NCBI GenBank assembly: GCA_002205965.3
Contig: NADL03000682.1
Span: forward strand, 124,001 to 188,000
Reading direction: 5' to 3'
From: Kappaphycus alvarezii
Taxonomy: Eukaryota > Rhodophyta > Florideophyceae > Gigartinales > Solieriaceae
DNA length: 64,000 nt
Below, piece after piece: positions 35,470-45,530 of the stretch. Below the pieces are notes generated by a model, which saw nothing but the letters and a program-made list of their open reading frames with translations, was not told the origin of the DNA and ran no database searches. Each line of letters begins with the position of its first letter. The first letter of the stretch is position 1. The translations under genes were made by a program, and so were the position numbers.

Positions 35470-35930
35470 CTGTTCCGTTTAACTATTCTTAAGAGGAACA
35501 CGTAGCGTTGTGAGGCCTGTACGCTACCAAAACAGAATAAAATAAAGAACGCAGACAGTGCTGCACCCCCAGTTCCTCGTTATCTAACTCTACAACTAGT
35601 AACCACGATCTACGTAGAACAATGGGGTTTAGAGTACCTGGCACTCCAGGCCACAGGTACACTTCTGTACTTAATACTCCAGCCCACAAGTACAATATAT
35701 GATACTGCTTACAGTAACACGTTTCAGCAATTTTTTTCAAAAGATGATAACCCCCAATAAAATATACACGCGTGGAAAACTTCGAACTAGAGCAAGACGG
35801 AAGCAAAAAAGGAGCGGAGTCGGCGAAGGCGATGCTACTATGTAGGAAAAAAAATATCAACATCTTCGTCACATGCGCTGACATGTAAAGTGGTGTACTG
35901 AGTGAACACAGGGCCCATTTAAAGACCAAT
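35470..35930 (-). repeat. possible LTR-like sequence with internal duplication
   Basis: On the minus strand, two imperfect units occur back to back (about 35695-35640): GTACTTGTGGGCTGGAGT then GTACCTGTGGCCTGGAGT. They are followed by ...GTGCAGCACTGTCTGCG and a T-rich run. The minus-strand open frame over it is probably fortuitous. The position about 500 bases upstream of the gag frame on the same strand would suit a 5' LTR. There is no second copy in the window, so this is inference. Confidence 0.25.
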
Positions 35931-36042
35931 ACTCACCCAAGGGACCACAGAACGCTGTGACGACTCTTACATATTTCACCTCATTCCTATCACCTACAGG
36001 AGAGTAAGCAATGCCGAAAACATATAAATTATATTTTCACCA

Positions 36043-36246
36043 ATGCGACCACTTTCGGAGCTCAAATCCGCGAAAATACCAGTGGTAAAAAGAAAACGGC
36101 AGCCAGGAAGCCGCTTTAATAACGATGGAGATGACGGCAGTGACTTTCAGAAAGTTAGGGGCAAATGGGGTACAGAATGTACCTGCATTTCAACAAGTAT
36201 CCAGATAAGCCCCATTTATATAGACTTTACTATTGCTCAACGCTAG
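36043..36246 (+). other. short open frame, unassigned
   Basis: 67 codons with a basic Lys/Arg-rich stretch (VKRKRQPGSRF) followed by an Asp-rich run. No family recognised. The surrounding 35930-36520 holds nothing else that I can support. Confidence 0.15.
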
Positions 36247-36519
36247 AAATTTTATATTCAGATTTGTAAAAGAACCTACTAGAAAGTGTAGATGTACCTT
36301 TAGAATTGTACTTTGTCAAATAGACTTAAGTAATTAAAATGATGACGTAGGTCTCCACGTCAAATAAAAACATTGAAGGAAAATCAAACTTCTAAATTAA
36401 TTCAAGACGATGCATTTCTCTGTTACACCACGGTGTACTATAAAACTGAAATAGAAAATCGAAAAAGTCTTTAATACACACCAGTGTAATAGAAACATTG
36501 ATACACAGTTTAGTGCATT

Positions 36520-37106
36520 AGATCTAAACAGAGTTTGGAGAAATTGAAAGGAGAGCAAAGAAAATATTCTTTGCCTCCATAACCCTGTGACTACATCGAT
36601 GGGTCAATGTAGTCGAGGAGGTATGCGCAATCTGACAGTACAGCTGGTACTGCCTGTTTACGCGTAAGGTCATATTTAGCATCCGAGAACTCTCCATTGC
36701 CATCGTGGGCACATTTTCGGCAAAATACCAGACGGAAACGTGTGTCTCTGGGTTTCATCCTCGTAGAACGTGTATCGTTATTTTCATAAACCTTTCCTTC
36801 TCCTAGCTGAAAGTAGCCCATTGTATCTTGTACACTTTGCAGATGAGGTCGTGTTCAAGAAAGTTTGGTGGCCGAAGTTCCGAATCGGTAAAAACACAAG
36901 GCGAGGGGACTAACAAAGGTATTATTCATGTGGTACTTCCCGCCATGAGAGTACAATGCTTGAATTTCTGGACGCTGACGATATCCAAGTCTTGGGCTGT
37001 ACTTTACCCCAAGGTGGCGCGCAGTTTTGGACAGATCGGCCGCGAACAATCGAACTTGGGCTTAATGACGAGCGATGCGGCATCTGCGGTTTTCTATAAG
37101 ATATTG
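36520..37106 (-). repeat. unknown dispersed repeat, copy B
   Basis: Inverted partner of copy A (see 32200-32890). On the plus strand one frame reads CTLPQGGAQFWTDRPRTIEL and ERCGIC. On the minus strand the frame 36821-36591 holds a CRKC pair. Its end at about 37106 lies directly against the short LTR-start-like repeat at 37105-37160. Confidence 0.5.
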
Positions 37107-37160
37107 GGATAGATCCGATATGTCTCAAAAGATTAAAACACATAATCTCCTCTCCTTTTG
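37105..37160 (-). repeat. short PPT/LTR-start-like repeat, copy R1 (partial)
   Basis: The minus strand reads AAAAGGAGAGGAGATTATG, then TGTTTTAATC and ATCGGATCTATCCC. It matches R2-R5 for about 35 bases, including the purine run before TGTT. Confidence 0.45.
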
Positions 37161-37817
37161 TTATTAATGGAAACTCTTTATTTGAGACCTATAAATTTCC
37201 TTGAACAGGCCATTATGTAGCTTGTAAAAATTGACTACGGCAACTTTTAAAAGTTGAGTGAAAGAGTTTTAATTTAAGTTTTAAAGTGAAATATTTGACC
37301 AGTGGAACCTTCTAAATTCCAACCGCAAAGGATTTGGGAGTTCGGCCAATTTATTGAAACAGCAGACCGTTTGGAGGAAGTGATGTGCTGCGGCAAGCTA
37401 AAAGAGCTTCAGTATTCAGAAAACCCCTAGCGGGAAAGATTCGAAGATCGAGCAGGTTCTAAGTGCATCGTTTATTGTATCAAGAACTTAGTATTTGTTG
37501 AGTGGTAAACTGTTAGGTAGTTTTTTCTTTGGAAATAATTTTCGGCTCCTTAAACGCCAATGGTTGGAGTACGTTGAGCAATTTTCTTTCTTTTCTATTA
37601 TTACACTGGCGAGGGGTCAACCATTTCCCAAATTATTCAATGGAATTTCGAAGAAAACATTTTAATATTTGTGCTAGGTAAGAATGACGATTTCGTGATA
37701 TTTACTGTTCTGGAATGAATTATCGAGGTCAAAGCATGGGTAAAGCTGCTTCCATTCTCTAGGGATTCTCAGGGTTGGTATCAATCAACTTCTGTACTGT
37801 AGTGATTACTACGTATC

Positions 37818-37990
37818 AGGGGGAAATATTTGGGTGTTTTAATCTTTTAATATGTATCAAATTTATCTCATAGTTTTCCAAACAACTACATTAGACTCAA
37901 AAAGGAAATTCCCACACAGTAATATGAAAGAAAGTGACATCCCTGAAAAGTTACCGTCAAGTGAGACATCAAGCGGTCCGCATTTAACAT
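37818..37990 (+). repeat. short PPT/LTR-start-like repeat, copy R2
   Basis: AGGGGGAAATATTTGGG, then TGTTTTAATC (TGTT at 37835), CTCATAGTTTTCCAAACAAC, GACTCAAAAAGG and AGTAATATG. Aligns with R3 for about 150 bases. Confidence 0.5.
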
Positions 37991-38089
37991 GGTGGCTGCT
38001 GCGGCGTGCCTTTCCATGTAATCATCCGAACATCTCCACCTTTTTCCAGTGCCCATACGGCCACATTCTCTGCAAAGTCATTTAGCGCT

Positions 38090-39090
38090 GCACATTCATC
38101 TGTGGGCGATATTCCAAGTCTAAAGTTAGGCAAAGGCACGAGTCTACGTATGGTGGATTATATAACATAGAGGGTCTTAGATTTGTGCTCTCAAAAGTCG
38201 ATATCTTAGTTTGTTATTGAAAAAGGGGGGAATTCGGGATGTTTTTAATCTGTGAAAAATATGGTCAGCTGTTACCTGGGGGATGTACGATGTTTTGATA
38301 GGATGTACTGCTTAACACTTCTTTTCATCTTGTGAAAAATAATTGGGATAGGTAGCTCCAAATGATAATAAATAGTTCCAACTTGAATAAATAAATAAAT
38401 GCCGCAATTGGACTGAGAATGAATAATGAATAGAAAACCAATTTTAATGATAGGTGATCGAGGGGAATATTTCGATAGCCCAAGGATGTAAAAATATTTG
38501 TAACAACCAAGACTACTATACTCTATACCAGGATGAGTCTGCTACAAAAATCAGGTGAGCCGTTCAATAATCTTGGTAGACATAACTCAGGCTCAGCAAT
38601 AATTATTGCAGTTTTTTAAAGGTAAGCAATCATCCAGATAACAATTTCTGGGTAGCATAAATGCAATAATTATAGCCTGTATAATATTAAAACCCAACTG
38701 TAGGACATCAAAATGTTTTCACACTGAATTCAGCATAAAATAGCGCAAGTGTATATAGATAAAAGTATTCCCTGATGATTCACAAAAAAATACACGTTGA
38801 GGGCCTCAATAAAAAATATTGTTCGACAACTAAGCATTACTGCAGGACACCGGGATGAAGATTAAAATATTTGGTCAATTTTCACTTCTTGTGCATTTTG
38901 TAGGTCAGGTCAATTAATTTTGGTGCTCGAAAGAGTGCGTTCTACTTATCATAATCTACGATATCTCTGTTGACGGTTGCGGGTCCCTTTGGTCGCCATG
39001 CGCGGACAAAAACATTGATTTAGACAGAAACAGGCCTAAATTCATGACCCTTCCGGTAATCTTTGCAGCTTGAGTATTTTCGACATTTTT
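38090..39090. other. unassigned AT-rich spacer
   Basis: No gene, repeat or motif recognised. Confidence 0.3.
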
Positions 39091-39099
39091 TGATCCTCA

Positions 39100-39400
39100 G
39101 CTCCGTATATTTATTTTTCACCACTTCGAGTCCTTGCAAAGTCAGCCTTAAACAATTCACCTCTCCTTCACCTAGTTCTTCCGCCAGCACAGCAACACCC
39201 TTTTGCGTCCTTAACGGTTTCCGAGTCGACTGCAGCCCTTATTTCTTGCACTATTCATCGCATTGGTCCTCGACATCTTTAATCATCATGCTATCGTCTG
39301 CTACTGCGCCGATGGCTCCGTTCTCCGTTTTGATCTGCTCCGCGATCGTCTTTTTTCTGAGATAAATTCTCGTCCTTAATCTCCGCCCCGTACGGGAACG
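39100..39400 (+). pseudogene. C-terminal relic of the RLE-type LINE
   Basis: In the frame from 39272 the translation reads DIFNHHAIVCYCADGSVLRF and DLLRDRLF before a stop at 39376. This equals the D-x-F-G-D-H-A-x-x-C...G-x-x-x-R-H-D-x-x-R-D block after the RT in the LINE copies at 10.7 kb (FGDHAADLCC) and 54.6 kb (HHAAVCPC). The Gly-Asp of GDHA is Asn-His here. The composition is GC-richer than the flanks from about 39130. It is a small isolated piece; similarity upstream is only general (Ser/Pro/Phe-rich). Confidence 0.5.
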
Positions 39401-41030
39401 TTGAATTTCCCCAGGATACTGCTCCCTCTTCTTCTCGCCTTCGTCGCCTAGATCTTTTCATTGAAGACCACGAGTTTGCGCCCCGCCATCAGGGTTATAA
39501 TGTGAGTTCCATAAGCTCCTATTACGCGCCATGCAATCATTATGCAATCTTTTATGTACCCACTATCTTTTCTCAAGCTTCAGATGCCAATAATGACAGG
39601 TATCGCGTTCATTTCGATGATTTTGATGTAGATTTCTACCTGATGGCTTTCCATAGCTACAGCTCTGTTCATCACGAGATCAAGGCTGGGTTGAAACGCA
39701 TTTCAGTGTACATCGCCTTATGACAGAGGACGATCCCTGTTGCTAAACGTCAACGCCTGCTACTGGTCCTCAGGTCCTTATTCCAGCAACGTAATTCGAT
39801 TTCTATCAATAGCAGAGAGCTGCACTACCCTGCTCCTTTATTCCAAAGTCTTGATATGTACATGCGTCAGTAAAAGTCGCTCTTTGTCTGTCCCTCTACC
39901 TGTCTACTGCTTTTTTCTTTTAGAAATAAGTTACTACAATAGTTAAAAGAACTTTAATGCGTTCAGTATCTAGTATCTATATATAGTTGGTTAGGTACAA
40001 TACAGTTTACATTTTATAAGAAATGAATTTACCGTTTTCCTTTTTTTAATTAAAGATCTCAAAATGGCACTTCCCAAAACTTCCATGGGCATCCATTCCG
40101 CAGTGGAGATTTTTTGTCCCCTTTATTTATAGGAACATTTCGTTAATAATGTACATACAAAATTCATATTTGGTAAATTAAAGTTTTGAAATTTCTTTTC
40201 GGCAAAAGCCTCAAATTTTGACCTGAAAATATCTAAACCGCACTGTAAATGAAAAATTGTACATGCAGCATATAGAGTTATTGCTTGTAGTATAATTCTT
40301 TGTTTAATATCATTTTAACACCACTCGGCGCGTGTTGCCGTCACTCAAGGCATCTTTCGATTAGTTTAGTCCATACATGCGGCTTTTATTGGATATACTC
40401 TCAAGACAAAATTCTAGTAGTTGCGAGTTTTTTGCACCATACCGAAAGCAAATCATCTCTCGAGAGGCTACTACAAAACCAGTCATAATCTAATAATCAT
40501 TACAATAAAGAGCTTTAAAAGCGCCTCGTTGTTTGAACACAGACTTCAGTCGTTTGTATTTTTCCATTTCAATTGTTGACTACTTCAAAAAACTGGGAGT
40601 CAATGACCACCGTATTTGAATGCATATTTCATCTCATTGCAAGCGGATAATTTTCTTCGTTTCAATTCAAGTTGCAAATTACGTATCAGTTCTAATGTAT
40701 AACACAGCTACTGGTGCCTTTTTAGCCATAGAGGCCTGTATAGAGACATTTTATGTAGCGCACGGAGAGGTAACGTGCCGGTTGTTGAAGTTAGTGACAT
40801 CCACTTATCGTTCGTGTAGTTTTTTCGCACTTAAACCCCAGATTTTTGCTTGAAATGTACTATTTAATCATTAAGGTCTGCTCATAATGCCTGCATGAAG
40901 TGAGTGCACAATTATAAAAGTGATTATTTGAGCTACATAACCACAATAACCACATTTTTATCATCTATACCAATATCCTTTTTTCTTGGCTAGTTTAATA
41001 TTGCAGCCACAGTCGGCCTAGTGGGGACTT
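39400..41030. other. unassigned, mostly AT-rich
   Basis: 39400-39730 may continue the LINE relic in composition, but no motif is visible. The rest shows no gene or repeat that I can support. Confidence 0.3.
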
Positions 41031-41288
41031 GTGCGGGGACCGATGGTCGGTTTGCGCGGACGACCCGGCTGATATGTTGTTTGAAGTCATTCAGCTGGCA
41101 TTACCGTTGCTGTTAGGTTCGATGCAGTTAATGTCGTTGTCTTTAATGAAGCTGCAGACTATCAACATTCTTATGACACTTCGCAGTACTACTGAACACA
41201 GTGGAGCAGAAATGGAGCTAACTGCTGGACCAATGTCGTAGAGAAGAATTAAATTCACGTCCCGGGGGTCTGGCAAAATTAGCATTTT

Positions 41289-41369
41289 GGATAGTGACTT
41301 ACTGTGTTTTTGGTCATCACAATATCGTATCTGGGATAGTGAGTTACTGTATTTTGGTCATCACAACAC
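41289..41369 (-). repeat. two-unit 45-base tandem repeat at the start of a copia LTR
   Basis: Units start at 41289 and 41334 (plus strand GGATAGTGACTTACTGTGTT and GGATAGTGAGTTACTGTATT), each followed by TTGGTCATCACAA. On the minus strand the second unit begins TGTTGTGATGACC at 41368, directly after ACATAGGGGGCG (41380-41369), which looks like a polypurine tract. So the repeat is the first 80 bases of the 3' LTR of the copia element upstream. Confidence 0.5.
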
Positions 41370-41689
41370 GCCCCCTATGTCACTTGACCGAGGCGGGAGT
41401 AGTAAGAGCCGCTTACGGGGATGGGAACCTTTCAGGACCAAGGATCTACGTCAACGGATCAGCACGAGTTTTCCGAGACGGTGTGTAGATTACCTCAACT
41501 AGGGCATTATATAGCGCAAATCGAACGTAGTGGTATTCTATACCAATTTACTTGACCTTTCGAAGTCTTTGTACATTTCCGTTCAAGAAATAGTCCCAAT
41601 ATTATCCTGATAAACTTTCGTGGGGCCTTCCTGCGGGGTACCTATTTCGAGACGAAGCTCCCTGATCCCCTTCACCTCTCTTACTCAGG

Positions 41690-42330
41690 TCAGCAGAGCT
41701 GTGAACTCGGCTTCGATGATACGCTTGGCATACGCCTCCTGGGAAATAAAAAGACGTTCGCGGTCCAATCTAACTTGAGGCGAAGGAAGTACTGGCAAGT
41801 TCCAAGGTCTGTAGCGGTAAACAGTCCACTAAGGGTCCTATTAATATGCGCAATGGTCTTACTCGATCCAAATAATATAAGGTTTGCAACGTACATGACG
41901 ATATACAACCGTAGGATTATTAGATCATTTATGAACAAGTAATCACTTTCCATCGATCTACAAAATACGACATCAGAGATAGTCTTTTGGAGGTTCTCAA
42001 TTCAAAGTTCGGGGGCTTGGCTGAGACCATAAAAAATTCGTTCAGCTTCACAGTCTGACCGTAAACGGAGTCGGTTACATCCACATTTGGCAAGCAAATC
42101 TAAATGTTCCCCGATGCGGGTAGGTTTGCGTGTAGAAACGCGACCTTCATGTACAACTGGTTCCCTTGCCAGTTGGTGGCAATCGCAACGCAGATCTGCA
42201 CGAAAACCAATTCAATCCACGCAACTGTTGCGTACAGCTCCGTGTAGTCAACCGGATAGGATTGAAGATTGCCAAGGGCAACTAGACGTGCCATGTAATG
42301 TGGTGGTCGTCCCTTAGTACCCCTCTCCAT
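41690..42330 (-). pseudogene. copia reverse transcriptase
   Basis: The frame 42330-42100 reads GRPPHYMARLVALGNLQ, DYTELYATVAWIELVFVQIC, then YMKVAFLHANLPASG. This matches KARLVAxGxxQ, DYxETYAPVA and the AFLxGxL block of copia RT. The early catalytic Asp before AFL appears as Lys or Met (YMKVAFL for QMDVKTAFL). The frame 41953-41690 reads IVMYVANLILFGSS, where the catalytic YVDD has become YVAN, then GLFTATDLGTCQYFLRLKLD, matching F-x-M-x-D-L-G-x2-xxFLGxxI. Both catalytic sites are therefore damaged. The part between the two frames holds the fingers/palm with stops. Confidence 0.7.
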
Positions 42331-42637
42331 TTTGAGGATGATGCAGGAGGGTAAGATGCTGGCGCCAAAAGATATAGTTTCCGCAACGGTCCAGGTTCCA
42401 TTCTAGACAAGAGTGCTGAAATCCTCCTTGATTTAGTCCCTTTATGTTTCCGAATAGGATGACTTCAGTACTTCTATCAGCTTCGATTTATCCGAGTGCT
42501 GGAGGTAGTCGGACTATGTCATGAAGCTATGATCAACCCCATTGACACGGTCGTAGATTATAATTCCCATGGGAAGTAGCCTATGTGCCTTCTATTTTTG
42601 TTTGGTCCTCGATGTCTCTGTCGGAATCCGAATCGGT

Positions 42638-42874
42638 TTACTCCTTAGATGTGCGCGGCTTTTCCGGCACATGAGTCAAGGCCTCAAGGTCCACTTTGGT
42701 ACCTCGACCTTCGCCATACGAATCGGTATCTGAATCAGTATCATTAGTGTTACTGTTACCAATCGGTATGTCCGCTAGTAGGAATTCGTCCCCTTCATCA
42801 ATGCGAACTGCTTGACAGACATCCAAGATCTCAGGGAACTTGATTTTATCAGGCCTGGTGTGCTTCGTGCGCAT
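42638..42874 (-). pseudogene. acidic linker between copia integrase and RT
   Basis: 78 codons with a run of Asp, Asn, Thr and Ser (SNTNDTDSDTDS). It sits between the INT and RT blocks on the same strand. Such acidic linkers are usual there in copia pol. No other function is visible. Confidence 0.4.
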
Positions 42875-43022
42875 AATTCCCGTATTTAACAGCGCATGAT
42901 AAATTCTTCCCCTTCATGTAGGAGACATATTACGAAACGTGCACGCTGATCAAAAGTAGCCATCTTGGTCGTTGGTTAATAAAAGATGCATGTGCGGAAA
43001 GGGCGGATGTGTTCCAGTGCCC

Positions 43023-43700
43023 TTAGTTAATAACCAAAGAGAGCACAGTAAGGAACATTTCCCTAACGGTGTGGGGAACAAAGTTCTTGCAGTCAGTCGC
43101 ATGCTTTACTGCATAGTTCCAATAATGCATCGGGAATGTGGCTTCTGACAAACACGCCCTTGCCAACGAGAGTGTGGTTTGATGGGACGGTTCGGCTAAA
43201 CCATTGAACTGGGTTACATCCATTTTAGTGCTAGATGCAATGAATCCGTCCTTTCTGAGTCGTTGTAAGGCAGGCATGAATTCAGTTACGTTATCGGTGT
43301 GATATTCGCGAGCCATTCGGCGTGAATGTCGTTCAAAGAAGCAAACGAAATGTAGTAGCTCATTTGAAGAGTCAGCCTTAAACAGGAGCAGAATAGTTGC
43401 GGTGTACTGTGGGCACTCATTCACAATAATGAGGAATTATTTATGCTTTTTAACCAACTTGGTCTCAATCTTCCCTTTGATATCACAATACAGTACACCA
43501 ATACGGTTGTCGCTGGCTATGGAACCGAAATTTGAACTTTCTTTTAGAGCATGCTTCACAAATGTTTGAGCTGTACATGATATAAGTAACCTAGCCGCTT
43601 TTGATTTCCTTCTTCACTGCCTTGATGGGAATAGCGTTACCAGGTCGGAAATGCTACAGTTTGGCAATTGCCTGATTCCTTTTGGTGTTGCAGGGCCTCG
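43023..43700 (-). pseudogene. copia integrase
   Basis: The frame 43424-43023 (133 residues) reads REYHTDNVTEFMPALQRLRK (catalytic Asp in HTDN, equal to the DNGxEF site), DGFIASSTKMDVTQFNGLAE (the NGLAE block carries the catalytic Glu region), and ARACLSEATFPMHYWNYAVK. This is standard copia integrase wording. Upstream, reading GVLYCDIKGKIETKLVKKHK, a stop, then the core strand up to LLLFKADSSNE gives the first Asp (YCDIKG for xSDIxGP). The zinc HHCC part is not clear. The Arg of the NGLAER motif is lost (NGLAEPSHQ). Confidence 0.65.
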
Positions 43701-43969
43701 TGTGCCGATGTCGTGCGGAAAGTGGCCTTTCGAGCGACGGAGACTTATCGGAAGTTTCGAGCGGTGCTAACATAAAAGCCCGCTGTCCCGGCCGTTTTTT
43801 CTAAAGCGGCAGGACTGCTCGCTGGTATTCAGCCGACCCTTGAGGGAAAGATTTCTATTGTTACCCAGTGATGAGTTGTCTCGCGTATCGCACTTCTAGA
43901 TAGGGGCGTGGATAAAAACGATCACATCTTCCGTATCCATACATTCCATTAGCCCAAAATCACACGTTT

Positions 43970-44200
43970 TTGAAAGGAGAAGAAGAACGGGGGGAACGTT
44001 TGGGTGTTATACTCCTGGAAAATATATCCTATCTATCCCATGGATTTCTAGACAAGTACGATAGACTCAAAAAAGGTATATCCGATCTATCCCATGGTTT
44101 TCCAGACAACTACAAACGACTCAAAAAAGGAATACCGACAGAGTAATGGGAAATGGACTACGCTTCCTAGAATGCTACCTTCAGGAGAATTTATAAGTGG
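43970..44200 (+). repeat. short PPT/LTR-start-like repeat, copy R3, with internal duplication
   Basis: The purine run AAGAAGAACGGGGGGAACG precedes TTTGGG and TGTTATACTCC (TGTT at 44005). Two 54-base units follow, starting at 44023 and 44077 (TATATCC[TG]ATCTATCCCATGG...GACTCAAAAAAGG). Then ACCGACAGAGTAATGGGAAA. Aligns with R2, R4 and R5. Confidence 0.55.
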
Positions 44201-44542
44201 TCACGGAGATTGCAAGAACCGTCGCCAGCCGCACAAAGAAACGGTTTGCGAGGGTTCGAGGCATACCTCTATAATAACACTCGGCGTTGGTAGTAGCTTC
44301 TAGCTCTGCTTGTTTGCTAGCTGGCCTCCCATCGACTTTCTGGCAGACTGCTGTTGGTGCTGGCATTAGACCGCAATGATTTATACATGCGTCGACCATC
44401 GGCACACGTCATTAAAATGATGTGCAGATTTGAAACTCCAAATGGGTTCCAGCTAATCCAAACATCTCAATAAAGACATCCCCTTTTTCCCAAGGAAAAT
44501 ACCTGAAGCATTTTTATTACGAAACAATTTTCCTGATTTTAC

Positions 44543-44860
44543 TGATGGGGGAGAAAAGGGGATTGTAGTGAAGAAGACAGGATGGAGGAGGTTTTAGGTG
44601 TAGGGAAGGGGTCGATAGGTGACGCTACTCCTGGGAGTTGCACAAGTGACTCGGGTGCTTCCTATATAACAGACTTTCGAGCGGCTGTGGATGAGATTTT
44701 TCCGTACAGTAGTGTACTTGCTGTACACTACTGTACTCGATCCTAAAAATGATTAAAACTAGTAAACAAAAGATAGAGAGTACTGTACGTTACCCTAAAA
44801 AATCGTCATAGATAGTACTAGAAACACTTGAAAATAACCTACTAGCCACTGCCATCAACA
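44543..44860 (-). repeat. 3' LTR of the gypsy element
   Basis: 318 bases. On the minus strand it starts TGTTGATGGCAGTGGCTAG and ends CCCCCATCA. It contains a perfect inverted repeat with 14-base arms and a 5-base loop: GTACAGTAGTGTAC at 44704-44717 and GTACACTACTGTAC at 44723-44736. The preceding bases (minus strand GAGGACGGGGTGG, 44873-44861) are a plausible polypurine tract. Confidence 0.85.
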
Positions 44861-45530
44861 CCACCCCGTCCTCAAACTACAACCCAGGTGCAGTATACAG
44901 TGAGCTCGGCCAGCTCAGGGTAGAGGTCGGCAGACCCTTGCACACCATCGCATACACCTGCACCCCCCTTCGGACCGCAATATGCTCGTTCTTCTTCTTT
45001 CCCGCAACCAAGCACAAAGCCGTCGACTCTTGAAGCCTTGAACCATCGGAAGCTTTCCTCCTCTCCCGCGCACCGCCATCTCCTCGAAGCTCAGTGTCGA
45101 TTCAGGTCAGACAAAGCTTCCGCGACTGGCCCATCCACTGACCGTGTAGAGGCAAAGGAACCCAGGGGTATCTTCGTCCCAAAATAGCTTGTGAATTAAT
45201 AGGATGGCGCATACAAAACAGACAGCTGTTAGGAAAAAGCCGGAGGGCGATCGGAGCAAAGATAACCTGTGCGCAGAACAAAGCTTGGGAACCTATGGTG
45301 CAGTTGAGGAGTGCAGGGTGAGAAGATAACACTTTGCGAGGGTGAAAAAAGAGTGCAGAGTCGGGCTTTTTTGCTCGAAGGGGCAAATTAAGATTGCATA
45401 TGGATGCTTATTACTCAACCAAAAAAAGAGAAAGACACAAAGGGCATTAAAGGAAAGGACGAACGGTGGATATCGAGGCTCAATCAAGTGTTCTTAAGCC
45501 TTCAAGAGGCTCGAACACAAGACAAAAGGA
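44861..45530. other. non-gypsy insert region between pol and 3' LTR
   Basis: Besides the H3-like relic, 44865-45110 is C-rich on the plus strand with no long frame. The whole block is extra relative to a minimal gypsy layout, in which the PPT follows pol closely. It is the usual place where LTR retroelements carry additional or captured sequence. Confidence 0.4.
45204..45520 (+). pseudogene. histone H3-like pseudogene inside the gypsy element
   Basis: The ATG at 45204 opens MAHTKQTAVRKK, against the universal H3 start MARTKQTARK, with one substitution and one inserted codon in the first ten. Further H3 order is kept at DNA level. GTTGAGGAGTGCAGG near 45303-45317 lies where codons 32-36 (TGGVK) are expected. 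CTTTGCGAG at 45332-45340 fits codons 48-50 (LRE). GAACGGTGGATATCGAGGCT near 45460 could fit codons 81-84, and CTTCAAGAGGCT at 45500-45511 fits LQEA (codons 92-95). The observed distances are within about 20 bases of those in H3. The last block overlaps the end of the gypsy pol and may be chance. The frame breaks at a TAA (45326). It lies antisense to the gypsy, between pol and the 3' LTR. No intron is needed to align it, so it may derive from mRNA or from an intronless gene. Confidence 0.6.

Larger units (their letters stand above)
41369..43700 (-). mobile_element. Ty1/copia element, decayed, minus strand
   Basis: From high to low coordinates: integrase (43700-43023), acidic linker (42874-42638), RT (42330-41690) and PPT/LTR start (41380-41368). 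INT before RT identifies Ty1/copia. Its wording differs from the plus-strand copia at 5.8-10.2 kb, so it is a second lineage. Gag and protease upstream of 43700 are not recognisable, and no 5' LTR was found. Confidence 0.7.

Noticed and set aside
45102..45386. Minus-strand 94-codon frame as a gypsy accessory gene
   Set aside because: It overlaps the H3-like reading on the other strand and shows no motif.
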